A stretch of DNA of 64,000 nucleotides from Clostridium_AD estertheticum_D (GTDB taxonomy: Bacteria > Bacillota > Clostridia > Clostridiales > Clostridiaceae), in contig NZ_JAHLDM010000008.1 of the NCBI RefSeq assembly GCF_018861295.1, forward strand, positions 62,001-126,000, in the 5' to 3' direction. A program made the translations under genes and the position numbers. Under the pieces are notes generated by a model that saw nothing but the letters and a program-made list of their open reading frames with translations, was not told where the DNA came from and made no database searches. This document shows positions 63,626-64,000 of the stretch, piece after piece. Each line of letters starts with the position of its first letter. Positions within the stretch are counted from its first letter, which is position 1.

Positions 63626-64000
63626 ATGGAAATTATGAAAGTAAAGAATTTAAGCAAGATATATGGTCAAAAAGTAACATTCAGTGCAGTGGATAATATA
63701 AGTTTCACAATTGACGAAGGTGAATTTGTAGGAGTAATGGGGCCATCAGGAAGTGGTAAGACAACCCTGTTAAATATGATTTCAACAGTAGATAAGCCTA
63801 CATCTGGAGAAATTAGAATAAAAGATATAGATCCTTTAAAGCTTAAGGGTGATGATCTGGCCTTATTTAGAAGGAGAGAATTAGGATTTGTATTTCAAGA
63901 TTTCAACCTGTTAGATACTTTAACTGTTGGTGAAAATATAGTACTTCCACTTACATTAGATGGAGTGCCAGTTAAAAAACAGGATGATGAACTTAATAGA
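63626..64000 (+). CDS. bceA: ABC transporter ATP-binding protein (BceA-like), 5' part
   Basis: The first 125 codons are in the window. They include the A-loop region, Walker A GPSGSGKTTLLN and the Q-loop VFQDFNLL, with the family feature LDTLTVGENIVLPL typical of BceA/MacB-type ATPases. AGGAGG lies 10 nt before the ATG. With the BceB permease, expected just after the window edge, it would remove peptide antibiotics from their lipid target. Confidence 0.92.
   Translation, partial: MEIMKVKNLSKIYGQKVTFSAVDNISFTIDEGEFVGVMGPSGSGKTTLLNMISTVDKPTSGEIRIKDIDPLKLKGDDLALFRRRELGFVFQDFNLLDTLTVGENIVLPLTLDGVPVKKQDDELNR

Overview
The window is AT-rich, low-GC DNA from a Clostridium (sensu stricto) type bacterium. 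The evidence is the C. pasteurianum-style nitrogen-fixation gene set (NifN-NifB fusion, homocitrate synthase split into omega and alpha chains, thioredoxin-like [2Fe-2S] ferredoxin, long NifD with short NifK, paired nifI genes), strong GGAGG ribosome sites and AT-rich intergenic DNA. A closer species name cannot be read from the sequence alone.

Layout. 1-6000: the 5' end of a glucose-6-phosphate dehydrogenase gene, a group II intron placed just after the terminator of a lipoprotein gene, a class B penicillin-binding protein and a small unknown gene. 6264-18593 (minus strand): the molybdenum nitrogenase operon, in transcription order nifH, nifI1, nifI2, nifD, nifK, nifE, nifN-B, 2Fe-2S ferredoxin, nifV-omega, nifV-alpha, an AnfO-family gene and a MORN-like repeat gene. 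19078-22459: the nif promoter with a leader of about 480 nt, a Mop molybdate-binding protein, a DNA-binding/substrate-binding regulator and a DUF2325-like protein. 22533-28798 (minus strand): an iron-only nitrogenase operon, in order H, nifI1, nifI2, anfD, anfG, anfK, a GNAT acetyltransferase and a second anfO. 29447-33184: modABC molybdate transporter and a paralogous regulator. Together this is a metal-choice module: Mo uptake, Mo binding, two candidate Mo sensors, two nitrogenases, and shared cofactor genes (nifB, nifV) found only in the Mo operon.

33600-52000: ordinary chromosomal genes. These are an SH3/NlpC hydrolase, an LD-carboxypeptidase, ilvD with a GntR regulator, a leucine-rich-repeat protein, a CHASE3 histidine kinase, a TerC-family protein, an MFS/MATE pair, an aspartate-type aminotransferase, eda-U32 peptidase, a MocR regulator and marR-FMN-binding. 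Several leaders look like attenuators. The clearest precedes the MATE gene, where a 7-codon reading frame lies inside the 5' arm of a terminator.

52000-58500: an accessory island. It holds an IS200/IS605-like end without transposase, gene fragments, a Bacillus-like levansucrase-endolevanase pair (sacB-levB), a 359-nt ORF-less group II intron just upstream of sacB, a frameshifted repeat-protein pseudogene and a tRNA-like scrap. 58517-64000: a chemotaxis receptor, then a bacitracin-type resistance locus (response regulator, intramembrane-sensing kinase, undecaprenyl-diphosphatase, start of an ABC ATPase). The undecaprenyl-diphosphatase gene has no ATG, GTG or TTG start at its homologous N-terminus.
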